From Pholis gunnellus (lineage: Eukaryota; Chordata; Actinopteri; Perciformes; Pholidae), in assembly GCA_910591455.2 (NCBI GenBank), contig OU342817.1, positions 11,008,415 through 11,072,414 on the forward strand: 64,000 bases of DNA, in the 5' to 3' direction. The translations under genes and the position numbers were made by a program. Shown here one piece after another: positions 38,001 through 48,786 of the stretch. Each line of letters begins with the position of its first letter. Position 1 is the first letter of the stretch. The notes under the pieces are model-generated. The model was not told the origin of the DNA. It saw nothing but the letters and a program-made list of their open reading frames with translations, and did no database searches.

Positions 38001-39137
38001 AGAAGTAGCATAGCTTTTAATGCATTAAGCCATTCTGGCCATCAACATCAGACATGTTACATAAAACTTTATTTGAATTCACTGATTTGGTGTATATGAT
38101 GACTCATTTATTTGGATATCTGCTGAGGTGTCAAATAGGGATTTGTCACACAGACCCTGCAGTACCGTTAAAAAGTCCAGACAATCACAAGAACGAATTT
38201 TAGAAATGTATTAAATTATTTTCTGCGAGTGGAAACTTACATTCCCTTGGTGTTTGATGCGAAAGAAAGAAATGTCCGGTTAATTTACTAAACCCCCCCC
38301 CCCCCAAAAAAAATGCTCAGAATTACTCAAAGTTCAATATTTTTACTCCGATCGGACCATCTCCTTGTTTCCACATTCCAGATCGTTCCGTCCATTTTGC
38401 TCTCTGCTTCAGACTTGGCAGCCCTCCGGAGTGCAGCTGTGGGCAGTCTGGGCAATACATCTGGTCTGCATTCAAAACAGTAAGAAGCATGACAGACTGC
38501 TGGGGAGATATTAGGGGGTGGGAGCACATGGGTGGTTTTATAGGAGTTGGCATATTTATATACATTCATTTGTCAAACAGAACTGCTCATGTATTACAGT
38601 ACAGCATTTCAGCTGCAATGATAGTACAGACAATGTATACAAAAAAGGCTAAACTGAATAGTTTAAAGAGGTCTCCTTGGACTTTGAGAAACTGGGATGG
38701 ACATTCTTAAATACCTTCTAAAGATTTAGAGTAAACTAGAAAATAATCTGCAGATTAATTAACAAAAATAATCATTGGTTGCCGCCCTCTACATATTGAT
38801 GTAAAATAGAGCTGACTGTCACTTTCATCAGTACATTTGCCACAATAAATAGACTCAAAGACTTCTCCAGTGTATTAATGATCAAGTTATGGGAGACTAT
38901 CTCTGTAATCTTCCATTTCCCTCATGTTGTTAATGCGTCTCTCCATCTGCTATAGCTTCACATTACAGCAGCATGATGGAGAAGGACGGCGTGACTGAAC
39001 TTCTGAGGGCTTTGGCTGCACATCCCGACACACACAGCGACGTTAAAGGACTGTCGGACAGCATCTTGCGTGTAGTAGAGAAACACCAGAGTCACTCAGG
39101 GTCCTTCAACAAACCGATGGAGTCTCGAAACTCTTGA
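32086..39137 (+). CDS. ZYG11 family protein (CUL2-RING ligase substrate receptor)
   Basis: ZYG11-family proteins are substrate receptors of CUL2-elongin ligases that recognise N-terminal glycine degrons. Fourteen coding exons: 32086-32088, 32566-32716, 33088-33887, 34037-34177, 35454-35630, 35912-35976, 36254-36353, 36616-36666, 37102-37263, 37362-37409, 37616-37816, 37909-37961, 38382-38479 and 38956-39137. All have GT-AG borders and they join in frame to 743 residues, against about 744 for human ZYG11B. The N-terminal DPLYDLCLDQVC region holds the VHL/elongin box. Leucine-rich repeats follow (about 120-320; LPRLESLDIS, LVSLDISGRKRITEAAV), then armadillo-like repeats (about 340-720; ASACVFNLTTQDLAVAMPV, QKNCLMALCSDYILQDVPF, FALSALWNLTDE, QKVLGLLNNIAEV). 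Exon 1 contributes only the ATG. I cannot separate ZYG11A from ZYG11B; ZER1 fits less well. Confidence 0.94.
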
Positions 39138-39447
39138 CAAACGTGCAAAGAAATACAATTTTTGTTTATTGTTCAGCTGTGAGTAAAATCTGCTAAATGT
39201 GAGGTTGCAGATTCAGTATTGGATACAGACAGTTCACGTCAGTCAGCTTGAATTTAAAGTTCAGTGGAATAAATGCTGTACAATCTCTGGTTATAAAAAG
39301 TTCTTTCAGGAGGTACTTTTAAACTGTTGATGAATCCTTAAGCAAAAACGTTTACAGACAGGATATAAAGTCCTAATATTTTATCTATTCTGAGGTCAAA
39401 TTGTTGTTTAGTATGAAAAAGTTTGACTGTAAAAAAAAAAAATTCTA

Positions 39448-39453
39448 AATAAA
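39448..39453 (+). terminator. zyg11 polyadenylation signal
   Basis: AATAAA about 310 bp downstream of the stop codon, following an A-rich run. It is the first canonical signal after the gene. Confidence 0.6.
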
Positions 39454-41604
39454 CTGAAGTTTGAGACTAAAGCTTGTGTCGTAAATCATGCATGTAACAA
39501 ACACAAGTCACTAGAGGGTGCTTTGGTACTGTAGCTTCAGGGCTGTTTTGGTCTTAAGATCCGTTTATGTAAAATATTCAATCAGACGTTTAAATTCAAG
39601 ATAATACATAAGTAGCAATATACCAAAGCAACCTGAATCTGCTGTGTTTACCTTTTCTGTGCTGAGGGAAGTTCTCTCCCTCTCTCCTCCCTGGTATCCT
39701 AGATGCTGAATTCATTATATTTTATGTAATACAGCTGGAAAACTGCTCGTAGGCATCGAGTCTATTCTAAGTTGGCCTATTAATAAATCCTTCTGAAAAG
39801 TCAATTGACAACCTCTCATGAATATTTGAGTTTTACCACCATGTTCAACTTCTAGTGTCAAATCCGTTTGACATTTTTAACCCCCCCCCCCCCCCCAGAG
39901 GAATAGAAAGGATCTACTAAACTTCAGGTGCTTGTGATTCAGCCCGGTTAGTCATCTCATGCCTGTAATGTTAGAAAGGAGCTGTATAAACTATTCCACG
40001 GTCAGCATTTAACTACCGCTCCGGTGGGATCAAAGGTCAAGCACCCTATAGTGAACATGGTGTGAAGTTACCGTGTGAAGTTCAAGGCAAGAGTAGTGTG
40101 GGAAAATGCCACTCAACTGCAGTGTGCATGGTGACTTTGCACTGGTGTCGGGTGGACACGTGGAAAACTTTGCACGTGAGGTGGTAGTGTGAACAGAGGA
40201 GCCAAAGGGTAATAGTGGTGTGCATTTCCTTAATCAGGTCTTAAGTGTGCGGATCGAAGAGCCCATCAATATTCAAGTGACAGACGAGACTGGCAGGCAG
40301 AGAGACTATCAAATAGACGGGAGGAAAAACAGGAAAGAACTTTGAGAGCTTTAACACTTAAGGAAATAAGCTTTGTTGCTGAGTGTTAGAACAGATGATT
40401 AACGATCTCAATTTAGGAGGTTATGTGCACGAGTGTCTGTACCATGAGCAGCGACTTCTTGGAGCCTATGTGGTCACTAGCAACTGCTCCAACCCAGAAA
40501 TAGCTCAGCAAGTAACCCAACTGTAAAACCACATGTTGGTGCTTTTACACCATTTGTATGGATTAAACAAAAAGTTACCATGCTTGTACATATGTAGCTA
40601 AATAAATCAAAGGTTAGCGTAGTTTAATAAAGACTTAAGGTAAATGGAACACCTGGCTCTGCCCAAAGGTTGCAAATTCCACCCAACACCGTGACTGCTT
40701 ATCAGCAGGTTTCTAGTTTAATTTAAACAAAAACATTTAAAAACATCAAGTTTTGAATTTAGAAGAGACGCCACAAAGTCACTGCTCTAAGAAACGGTCA
40801 CACACACACACACACATCCCCATTACAAGGGTGACGAGTTGTTCACTTTTTCTACATGCGCCAACGGCAAAATGGGGACAATGATGATGGTTTAAGAACT
40901 TAATCGTTTTGAAAATAGCACACAAGGCACGGACTCATTACTGCCCCAAAACAGATGTGATTCTTAGAATTAACCAAATGTTTTCTTATAATCAAAATCA
41001 TTAAATTAGGCAAAGACTGGAGCTGCTGTGGAAGAAAGGGTTTTAATGGCCAAATGAAATTATTAAAACAGTAAAGGGAATGTCCCATGCACAGTGTGTG
41101 GGCCCTCACCACAGGGGCCTAGCCTCCCAACAACAGACGCTGCTTCAGTGAAGGGCAACTAATACAAGAATTAAAACAACACAGTTGGTTTGACAACGCA
41201 GGCAAAGTGATAGCCCGAGGAGCAAAACAGCAGCAAGTGAACCTACAAAAGGGAAAACTGGGATTAAGGCTCACCATGCTGCATACTAAAATTACAGTTT
41301 TAAACTGTGGCCAGCTCACAACTTCTGTATGGGGGCATTAACACATGGGATCACCTCAAAAGGTCAACAGGATAAAAATGGGGTTCGAACACATTGTGCA
41401 CAGTCAACACGATCAAAAGCATCTCAATGTGTGCAGTGTAGAAAGGCTGACTTGTGCATGTGATGTGATGTGATTGCTTTAATTACATACCTGTTACACC
41501 AAACACTTCCAGCCAGGACAGGGGCCAAAAGAGTGAGCATAGGCCAACAGATGCTTTGTATAATCCGCCCCTAATTAGGTAATTGGTTGTGGGAGAAGCC
41601 AGAC

Positions 41605-41722
41605 CTGGGGCTGCATTCACCAACACAACACATAATGATACTGTATTCACTTGCATTATGGGGAGCGTTCTTCACCATACGGATTAAACAAAGGAGAAAT
41701 AAAGAATTAGTGAGGTTTCGAG
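41605..41722. repeat. Local duplication unit A, copy 1
   Basis: The segment running gcattcaccaacac...gatactgtattcacttgc...ggggagcg...ttcttcaccata...gattaaac recurs at about 42403-42522 with substitutions. Confidence 0.65.
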
Positions 41723-41724
41723 GT

Positions 41725-41890
41725 GCTGACTAAAGCCAAACTAGCTGTTTCCCTGTGTTTCCCATCTTTATGCTAAGCTAATCCGCTGGCTGTAGCTTCA
41801 TATTACCCTGACAGACCATACTGTCTTCATCTAACTCTCAGCAAGAAGGCACATAAATACATTTCCTATTATGTCAAACTATTCCATTAA
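41725..41890 (+). repeat. 'gctaagct' family repeat copy
   Basis: Contains aaactagctgtttccctgtg, atctttatgctaagctaatc, ctggctgtagcttcatatta and atctaactctcagcaagaag in order, ending near actattccatta. Confidence 0.7.
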
Positions 41891-42339
41891 GAGAACACGC
41901 CATGGAAAAAGAGATAAATTTAGAGCTCAGATGTTTATAGGGAAATTGACAGCTGCAAAAATAGGATTTATGGCCAAAAATATCTCGTCCAGAGATATAT
42001 TAAGCATGGGAGGGATAAAGAGAGATAAGAGGAACAGAGTGAGTCAAAGGAAATAAAAGACCCTTTCATGCTCCAGGATAGTTTGTGAAAAAATTCCTCA
42101 GACCAATTTGCAGATTCCCTGTCTCAGTTTAAAATATCATTGTGCCGCTTTTGAGTTGGAGCTTAGTGTGAGTAAGCATCTCGTTATCTCACTTTTGCAG
42201 CCAGCTCTATTGGATTAACATAATCGTGAACTAGTCTGGGCACCCAGAATACAGTTATGTACAGTGCAACACATCTCCAGCTGTGAGAGTGTATGCATGT
42301 TCACTTGTGGGGCTGAGTTTGCAGTGTATTTGTGTATTT

Positions 42340-42592
42340 GCGCAGCTACGTCTGTGAGTTAACAAGGACCCAGTGTAGACCATGAGGCCGCCATACACAT
42401 CTTGCGTTCACCAACACTAGACATAATGCTACTGTAGTCACTTGCGGGGAGCGCTCTTCACCACATATGGATTAAATACAGGACGAAATTAAGAATTTGT
42501 CAGGTTTAGAGTTGCTGATACACAGATTTGCATTTGTGAGTCAACAAGGCCCCAGTGTAGACCATGAGGCCGCCATACAGATCTTTGACTTG
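42340..42592. repeat. Local duplication units B-A-B
   Basis: Unit B (gtgagttaacaaggacccag...gaggccgccata) lies at about 42352-42402. Unit A copy 2 is at about 42403-42522, and unit B recurs at about 42536-42586 (gtgagtcaacaaggccccag...). This gives an alternating tandem arrangement. Confidence 0.65.
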
Positions 42593-43832
42593 GATGCTAA
42601 TTAGAAACCTGCTAACCTTCTAAAAAGGAAAAGCACATTCAAAGAGCAGAAGGAGAGGTCGAACAACAAGACAAAGCAACAAAAAAAAAAACACTTCTCC
42701 AGGCAGAACTGTGACGCACAAAAGGACGACCATCTCCTCTCAAATGACCTTTTATTGCTGGGGAAGGATACAGAGTTGGCAGGCCCCTGAGCCTGTGTGC
42801 AGATAGTATGTAACAGCAGTAGGACTATCCCTCTCTCTGCCAAGTGGAGGCAGGGGCTTCACCATCAATCAATAGCCACGTTCACAGAGGAGGGCTAAGC
42901 GGGGCTTGTTTTATCAAGTCCAATAGAAAACATAGAAACGAACACAATAACTTCATTAAGTTGAAATAAATCAAGCTGAAAAATCATTTCTGATAATAAT
43001 CTGATGTGAGAATAACGGCGAAAGTGAGAGGAAATAATCTGAAGAAAACTGTTAAAAAGTTACTTTTGGCCTGTAATGAAGACCAGGCGTGTCTTTAATT
43101 CTCTCTGCCTTTGTGCGCTCCAGTGTGGGCAAAATGTGAAATCACAAATAATGAAAGCAAAGGAGGAGGACTCATTTATACACTGTGTGTTTACAATTGT
43201 AAGCATAGGAAATGTATTTAACTTAATATAAGTTGCGGCAGTTCCTTTATGATTCAGCTTAGCACAGCATTCTGGGAGGTTTGATTGTCTGACAGCTATT
43301 TGGTGCTGTCATCCATATGTGGCAGTGATTAATGATGAAATGTTCTTGAAATAACTGAAACCCATCTCCCAAGCACCAGTCTCTTGAAGTAATACCACTG
43401 CTCCCTGACTAAAGGATTATCTTCCTATTTTGTGTGTGTTTGGGTGTGAGTGAGTGTGTTTGTAAGCTGATGTGTGAGAGGGCTATTACAGTGGGTTAGA
43501 GCCGCTCTTACTTTATGTCACATCTCCCATCTGTGCCATTTTACAGTGGCTTGTTGGCCTTCAGCTCAGTAGATGCACACAAAGGTGCAAACAACCACAG
43601 GCTGGAAACACGCCTGCCGGAGCTTTTTGCATCCAATGGCTGTTTGCATTTCTGTCTATTTACTGAACTGGCTCGCAGTCACAGCTGTGCTACTGATGTG
43701 ACGTTAACCAGCTGAATGCATTTCTGTCCTGAAGCCCATCCTGACCACTACCTCAGCCTTGCTTGTGTATGATGGGATAAACAAACATTCTCAAGCACAA
43801 CAATATCCCTATAAGTACCACTGTATTTGTAT

Positions 43833-43975
43833 AGCATAGTTTAACATTTTGGGAAATAAGCGTATTTCCCTTTCTTGCCAAGAGTTAGATGAGTCTGTAC
43901 ACTGAAGCTCGAGCCATAGCCTGGTAGCTTAGCTGAGCATGAAGACAGAAGCAGGAGGAAACAGCTAACAGTCAA
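43833..43975 (-). repeat. 'gctaagct' family repeat copy, reversed
   Basis: Reads in reverse: ttaacattttgggaaataag, cgtatttccctttcttgcca, agagttagatgagt, then ctggtagcttagctgagcat. Confidence 0.7.
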
Positions 43976-44277
43976 CTGTAGCCTAACCTTTTGTTCATCA
44001 ATGAAAAGCAGAGCATTCATTTGCAGGATTCTCAGCACAAACTAGTGTACATGCCATGGCTCCATATTGTGCATTCATTTTACATTCAGAATTTGGACAC
44101 TTAACTAAAATGGGGGAGGGTCAATGAGAGAGATATCTGACTCAAGGAAGTCAACGCTGCTGGCCAAGGAATAGTCCAGCACAAACTCCCTCAGATACAT
44201 TTACATTTAGTATATTCAATGGATTAAACAGACAAGATAAGACAGTGTTAAATACGCTTTGTGTGGGTAAATTGATT

Positions 44278-44790
44278 TTTTACCTTTAGACCCGCCTGTT
44301 TCCAGTCTTTAAGCTAAGCTAAGCTAATCAGCTGCATAACATTGCAACAATAACAGAACAAAAAAGTATGGCATGTACACTGGTTTGTGAAAAACAATCC
44401 CATAATGCATTATTGATGCAAATAAAATGAAGCTCTAGCGTAAGTTCAGTCTGGAAGACTATACTCTTGCATGCCTAAGCCCGTAGTATATTTCTCATAC
44501 ATCTCAATCATACAGTCGTTCACTCCTCACGCAAGCTCACTCATCATTTTATTGCTGCCAAGCGCCAAAGACTCTGTCAAGACTTTATCATCACATATCA
44601 TCTGTTAATAATAAATGATCTTTTCTTCATCTGAATTGTCTCTCCTGATTGAAATTACAGTTGGGCAACGGTTCAACGTTTTCCCTCCTGCTTCAAGTGG
44701 TAGCATGAAAGTTGTATCAAACGTCTTATCTCAGCCTTAGCAAGAAAGCTAACAAGCGTATTTCCCAAAACATCTAACTCTTTTACATTT
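44278..44790 (+). repeat. Split 'gctaagct' family repeat copy
   Basis: The head lies at about 44289-44340 (cctgtttccagtctttaagc, taagctaagctaatcagctg). The tail lies at about 44728-44785 (cttagcaagaaagctaacaa, gcgtatttcccaaaacatct). About 390 bp of other sequence separates them, so the copy is either interrupted by an insertion or represents two partial copies. Confidence 0.5.
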
Positions 44791-45822
44791 TAAACTTCAT
44801 GGTTTTGATGATGTGGGAAGAGGCTGGTCCGGTTCGTGAGAGTAATGCAGAGTTAGAGAGAACAGAGCACTTCTTCCACACTCACTCCACAGTGCATTGT
44901 ACCCAGAGGTGATTTGTGTTGGAGTCGATTATGGAGGCAGAACTGATGCTTTTGTCTCTGCGTGTCTGAACACATGCATACTACATGTTGCCTGAATATG
45001 TTCTGGGTTTGCAGTGTGGGGGTGTAAAAAGTGCAGGATATTAAGGTCATCCGTTGAGTATATTATTTAAGCTCAGCATCTTCTGCTGCTATACAGTATC
45101 TCCAAGTGCCCATATAGAGCAAAAAACTGTCAATACTGAGAGTTTTCAGAGCCAGGTGTTTGCCTTGTGTGCAGAACACATGACCAGCAACTGTGTACAT
45201 GTTTATTACTTGTCATTCCATCTGTCTCACTGTGCTGACATGTATTAGGGCAACCTGCTATCCTATTTCCAGGCCGCACCCTTGCCAGTGGCATCACGTG
45301 GCCTAATCAGTGTGGTTAGCAGAATGTAATACACCATACACGCCTAACCCATATATGGCTGTATCGTATGCAGCTATAGATAAGAATTTACTACACAGAC
45401 CTCAATAGACGTACACATTATGCAATGCATTCTGTATATTCTTGAAGGTACCCATGCAAACATTACACCCAAAGCCATGAGAGCATCTCAGCATACTGCT
45501 TTAGTAGCAACTTACAGGTACAGTACAAGGGTCACTATCTTGCATTGACACTTTTGGCATCTAGCTATGTATGTCATGCCAGTAAGTATGTTTAGGTTGG
45601 TGCATGCAGAGTTATGCATACTGCCATGAGTCAAGATCACTCCCTTATATGAGGAGGGAGTGCAATGACACAGACATACACACGCGATTAGTTCCTCGCT
45701 GTCTTACATTAGTGGTGGTTGTAGTTGAAAAAAGATTACACTTATACCGAGACTGCCTTTTTCTAACACCACATTTTCACAAACTGCAAAAGGGAAAAAC
45801 TCCACAATTGACATTTTTCACA

Positions 45823-45966
45823 GTAAACATTTTGACTTTTCATTGCAGGAACAGCACAGGTGTAATTAATACTTTTCATGATGCATGAGACCAGGGCCCT
45901 GGAGCCTGAACACCTAAATGGAATGCAGCCATCATTCATGTTATTAATTACACCCGTGCTTTCCAC
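45823..45966. repeat. Palindromic (inverted-repeat) element, copy 1
   Basis: The left arm aacattttgacttttcattg with caggaacagcacaggtgtaa is partly mirrored by the right arm attaattacacccgtgcttt. This is typical of a small non-autonomous DNA element. Copy 2 lies about 480 bp on. Confidence 0.6.
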
Positions 45967-46304
45967 GGTATATGATAAGTCAAACGGTTTGAAAAAGGGT
46001 CTATAATGGTCAAAGCAGAAAAGTTATTTTTGCATTCAACACTGACACTTAATAACCAGCACGTGTGGTGTACTGTTGATGTACTGTTAGTTCTTTAGTG
46101 AAACCAATAACTTTATATTGGTAGTTCATTTTGGACGAATCCCAACAATGTGCACACACAAGCGCCAGTAAATGTGTGAAGAAAGGTTTCTCAGTAGTAT
46201 TGCGGGTCACATTACAGTAAGACAACAGATTGTGTGCACCCATTCTATCTTCACCACATTTTATAATAAGTAAAAGTCATATAATGCCACAATATTAAGT
46301 GTTT

Positions 46305-46515
46305 TTAACATTTTGACTTGTCATTGTAGGAAAAGCACAGGTGTTACTCATAACATTACCAATGGCTCCGTTTTGTTCAAGTGTCACAGTAAGCCATGAT
46401 AGTGTGACAGTGAGCCCAGCATGCAAAATAACCTGAAATTCAAGAAACTAAATTAAATTTAGCCATCATTTATTAAACCGTCATTCATTTTATTAGCTAC
46501 ACGTGTGCTTTTCTC
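46305..46515. repeat. Palindromic (inverted-repeat) element, copy 2
   Basis: Left arm aacattttgacttgtcattg then taggaaaagcacaggtgtta. Right arm ttattagctacacgtgtgct. Same family and orientation as 45823-45966. Confidence 0.6.
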
Positions 46516-46605
46516 TCTACCTTGCTGGCACTGCTGCAAGATATTACTATCATTACAGTAAATAGGACTTGCATACATCCCTCAAACATCACACTTTCAT
46601 AATAA

Positions 46606-46850
46606 TATTGCCTTTCATCCTTCATCTGTAACCGCTTATCCTTACAGGGTCGTGAGTGGCTGGAGCCAATCCCAGCTGACATTGGGCAAGAAGCAGTGTA
46701 CACCCTGGACAGGTCGCCAGTCAGTCACGGGGCGGACACATAGAGACAGACAACATCTTCACTCACATTCACACCTATGGGCAACCAACAAGTAACCTGC
46801 ATGTCTTTGGACTGTGGGAGAAAACCCAAAACTTGTAGAAAGTAAAATCT
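46606..46850. repeat. High-copy teleost dispersed repeat (LINE 3'-end-like)
   Basis: Contains ctgtaaccgcttatccttac, gctggagccaatcccagctg, acattgggcaagaagcagtg, tacaccctggacaggtcgcc and cctgcatgtctttggactgt in the consensus order of a very common fish repeat. Confidence 0.75.
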
Positions 46851-46987
46851 GCACAGTAAAATGAGGGGGGAAAGCAGCTGGTCCAATCACTGTGAGAGGA
46901 TGTCCTCCCTCTCAGATCCCTCAAAAGTTCAATGTTTCTCTTAAAACAAGTATCACAATTATTCACACAACTGATAGTACAGATAGA

Positions 46988-46988
<1 letters not shown>

Positions 46989-47080
<92 letters not shown>
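46989..47080. repeat. (CA)n microsatellite
   Basis: About 45 uninterrupted CA units, the longest simple repeat in the window. Confidence 0.99.
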
Positions 47081-47081
<1 letters not shown>

Positions 47082-48231
47082 TGGAGCAGCTACCTAATGG
47101 TTTCTCTAGTCCACCAAGGATTTATTTTCCTCCTCCTTCCTAAGTTCGTAACAGTCAATGCCAGTGGAAAGTGAAGTAGTACAGCCGCCAAGTAAGTAAA
47201 AATATGAAAGTCTGTTGGCCTAGGATGTTGCAAATTGGAGGCAAAACAAAGCAGGTGTTGATATTTACCATTGTGGGCTGAAATGATTGAGGTTCCTTTT
47301 TTTCCTGACAGCATTCGCTGTCTTATTGCTCTAAAACTGTAAATTCATTAAACATCAGGTTTGGAGTAAAGTCTTTGTAAATTCACTCATTTTAAAGTGT
47401 AAATAAAAAGTGTAACTCACATGCTAAGAAAGTAGGAGTAAGAATGACTCTCAAATTATAAAACGTAGGATCTTTTGTATGAAAATCCTGTTTCCTTTAA
47501 TGAATTGAATTAGCTTGTAAACACCTCATAAGGCTTTTTGGTGCATCAACTGTGCATGCAGAAGCAAATAGGACACTGCACTCAAACCCAACAGAGAGAG
47601 GCTGAAGTAGAAATCAATTATTACATTCTCCTGTTTACTTGCCATCCAGCAGGGCCCGCTGCCAAACCAGACCTTAGCAGTTGGCACATGCTGACTCTCA
47701 ACTTCACAAACACATCTTCAACACAAATACCTCGACTGCAGTTTGTTTCTGGGCTACTAGATGAGGGAGGTGGACAATCAGTACAAAACCACGCATCACC
47801 GGACCAAAGATGGACACGCTCACATCTGCAGAAGCTCAGTCAAACGTGCAGCTACATGTTACACACTGGTGTGTGCATGCATGTGCACACATTTATTAAT
47901 CTACACTGATAAAACTGCATTGTATAAATGCATTGAATCCTCTCCTTTCAGTAGAAATGAGTAGAAATAAGTAGAATGACCACACCACTTTAAATTTCAC
48001 AAAGTGGCTGTGAAGCTACTGTGCTTGTTGCCATTATGGAGGTCAACCGGTGATTTTTGTTTTGGTGTGAAAACAAAGCTAATCAAGTAGGGTCTAGAAA
48101 TAGATTGTCATATTTATTAGTGGCAGGTGCAACTATCCAATTTGTAACATTATAGGTACAAACAAATTGCATCATATGACAAGCTCGTTTCTCCTTTGTT
48201 GGTCACAGCTGGACCCCGATGCTTGTTAAAA

Positions 48232-48340
48232 GAATAGCTGGACATCTTATTCGCTGTCTTGCCTAGAGTTAGATGAGAAGATTAATAAAGTGGTATCAAT
48301 CGTCTCATCTAACTCTTGGCAACAAAGTGAGTAATTAAAG
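48232..48340. repeat. Short 'gctaagct' family tail, inverted pair
   Basis: Segments cttgcctagagttagatgag and gtctcatctaactcttggca lie in opposite orientation about 30 bp apart. The right one matches the family's 3' part. Confidence 0.5.
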
Positions 48341-48786
48341 TTCCTAAAATGTGAAACTACTTTGAAGTTGGTAAATGTGAACATTGATACTGTTACACAA
48401 GCCAAAATGAGTTGATAACCAGCTAAAACATTCTGTAAAGGTCAGAGGTCAGCTCGTGGCTTCGTAGATACCCAGCCCAGCTGTCACACCATACCACCAC
48501 ACCATATAGCACAGTCAGACATTTGCATACACTGTCAGTAATACCCATATGCAGGGGGGACCTCCACAATGGCAGCCAGAAGGTGTGTTACATCCCCTGA
48601 AAGCCCACCACACAAGAGAAGTAAGACATTCCACATCTCTGTTGAATCCTCTTTTCTCTCTCAGAGCCAGCTGAGCCTGTTAAACACACTCAGTTGGGCT
48701 GCAGTGTAATTGGACTTCATGACAGTCCTGGAAGTTGACAGGAGGCACTGTGGGAATCCGTGATGGGCAGAGTGGGATTAAACATT

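Larger units (their letters stand above)
39480..48780. other. Repeat-rich 9 kb spacer between zyg11 and lrrc52
   Basis: No gene is visible. It is made of AT-rich sequence with several repeat families: a C homopolymer at 39881-39896, local duplications at 41.6-42.6 kb, 'gctaagct' family copies, paired palindromic elements at 45.8-46.5 kb, a dispersed element at 46.6 kb and a 90 bp CA tract. The left end is zyg11 3' flank and the right end should hold the lrrc52 3' UTR. Confidence 0.6.

Noticed and set aside
46989..47080. Regular repeat that might be mistaken for an array
   Set aside because: Dinucleotide microsatellite. There are no spacers and no CRISPR anywhere in this eukaryotic window.
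46775..47174. Long Val-Cys and His-Thr open frames
   Set aside because: They are read-through of the (CA)n microsatellite with no coding signal on either side. The same applies to frames over 6154-6519, 30333-30593 and 51444-51828.
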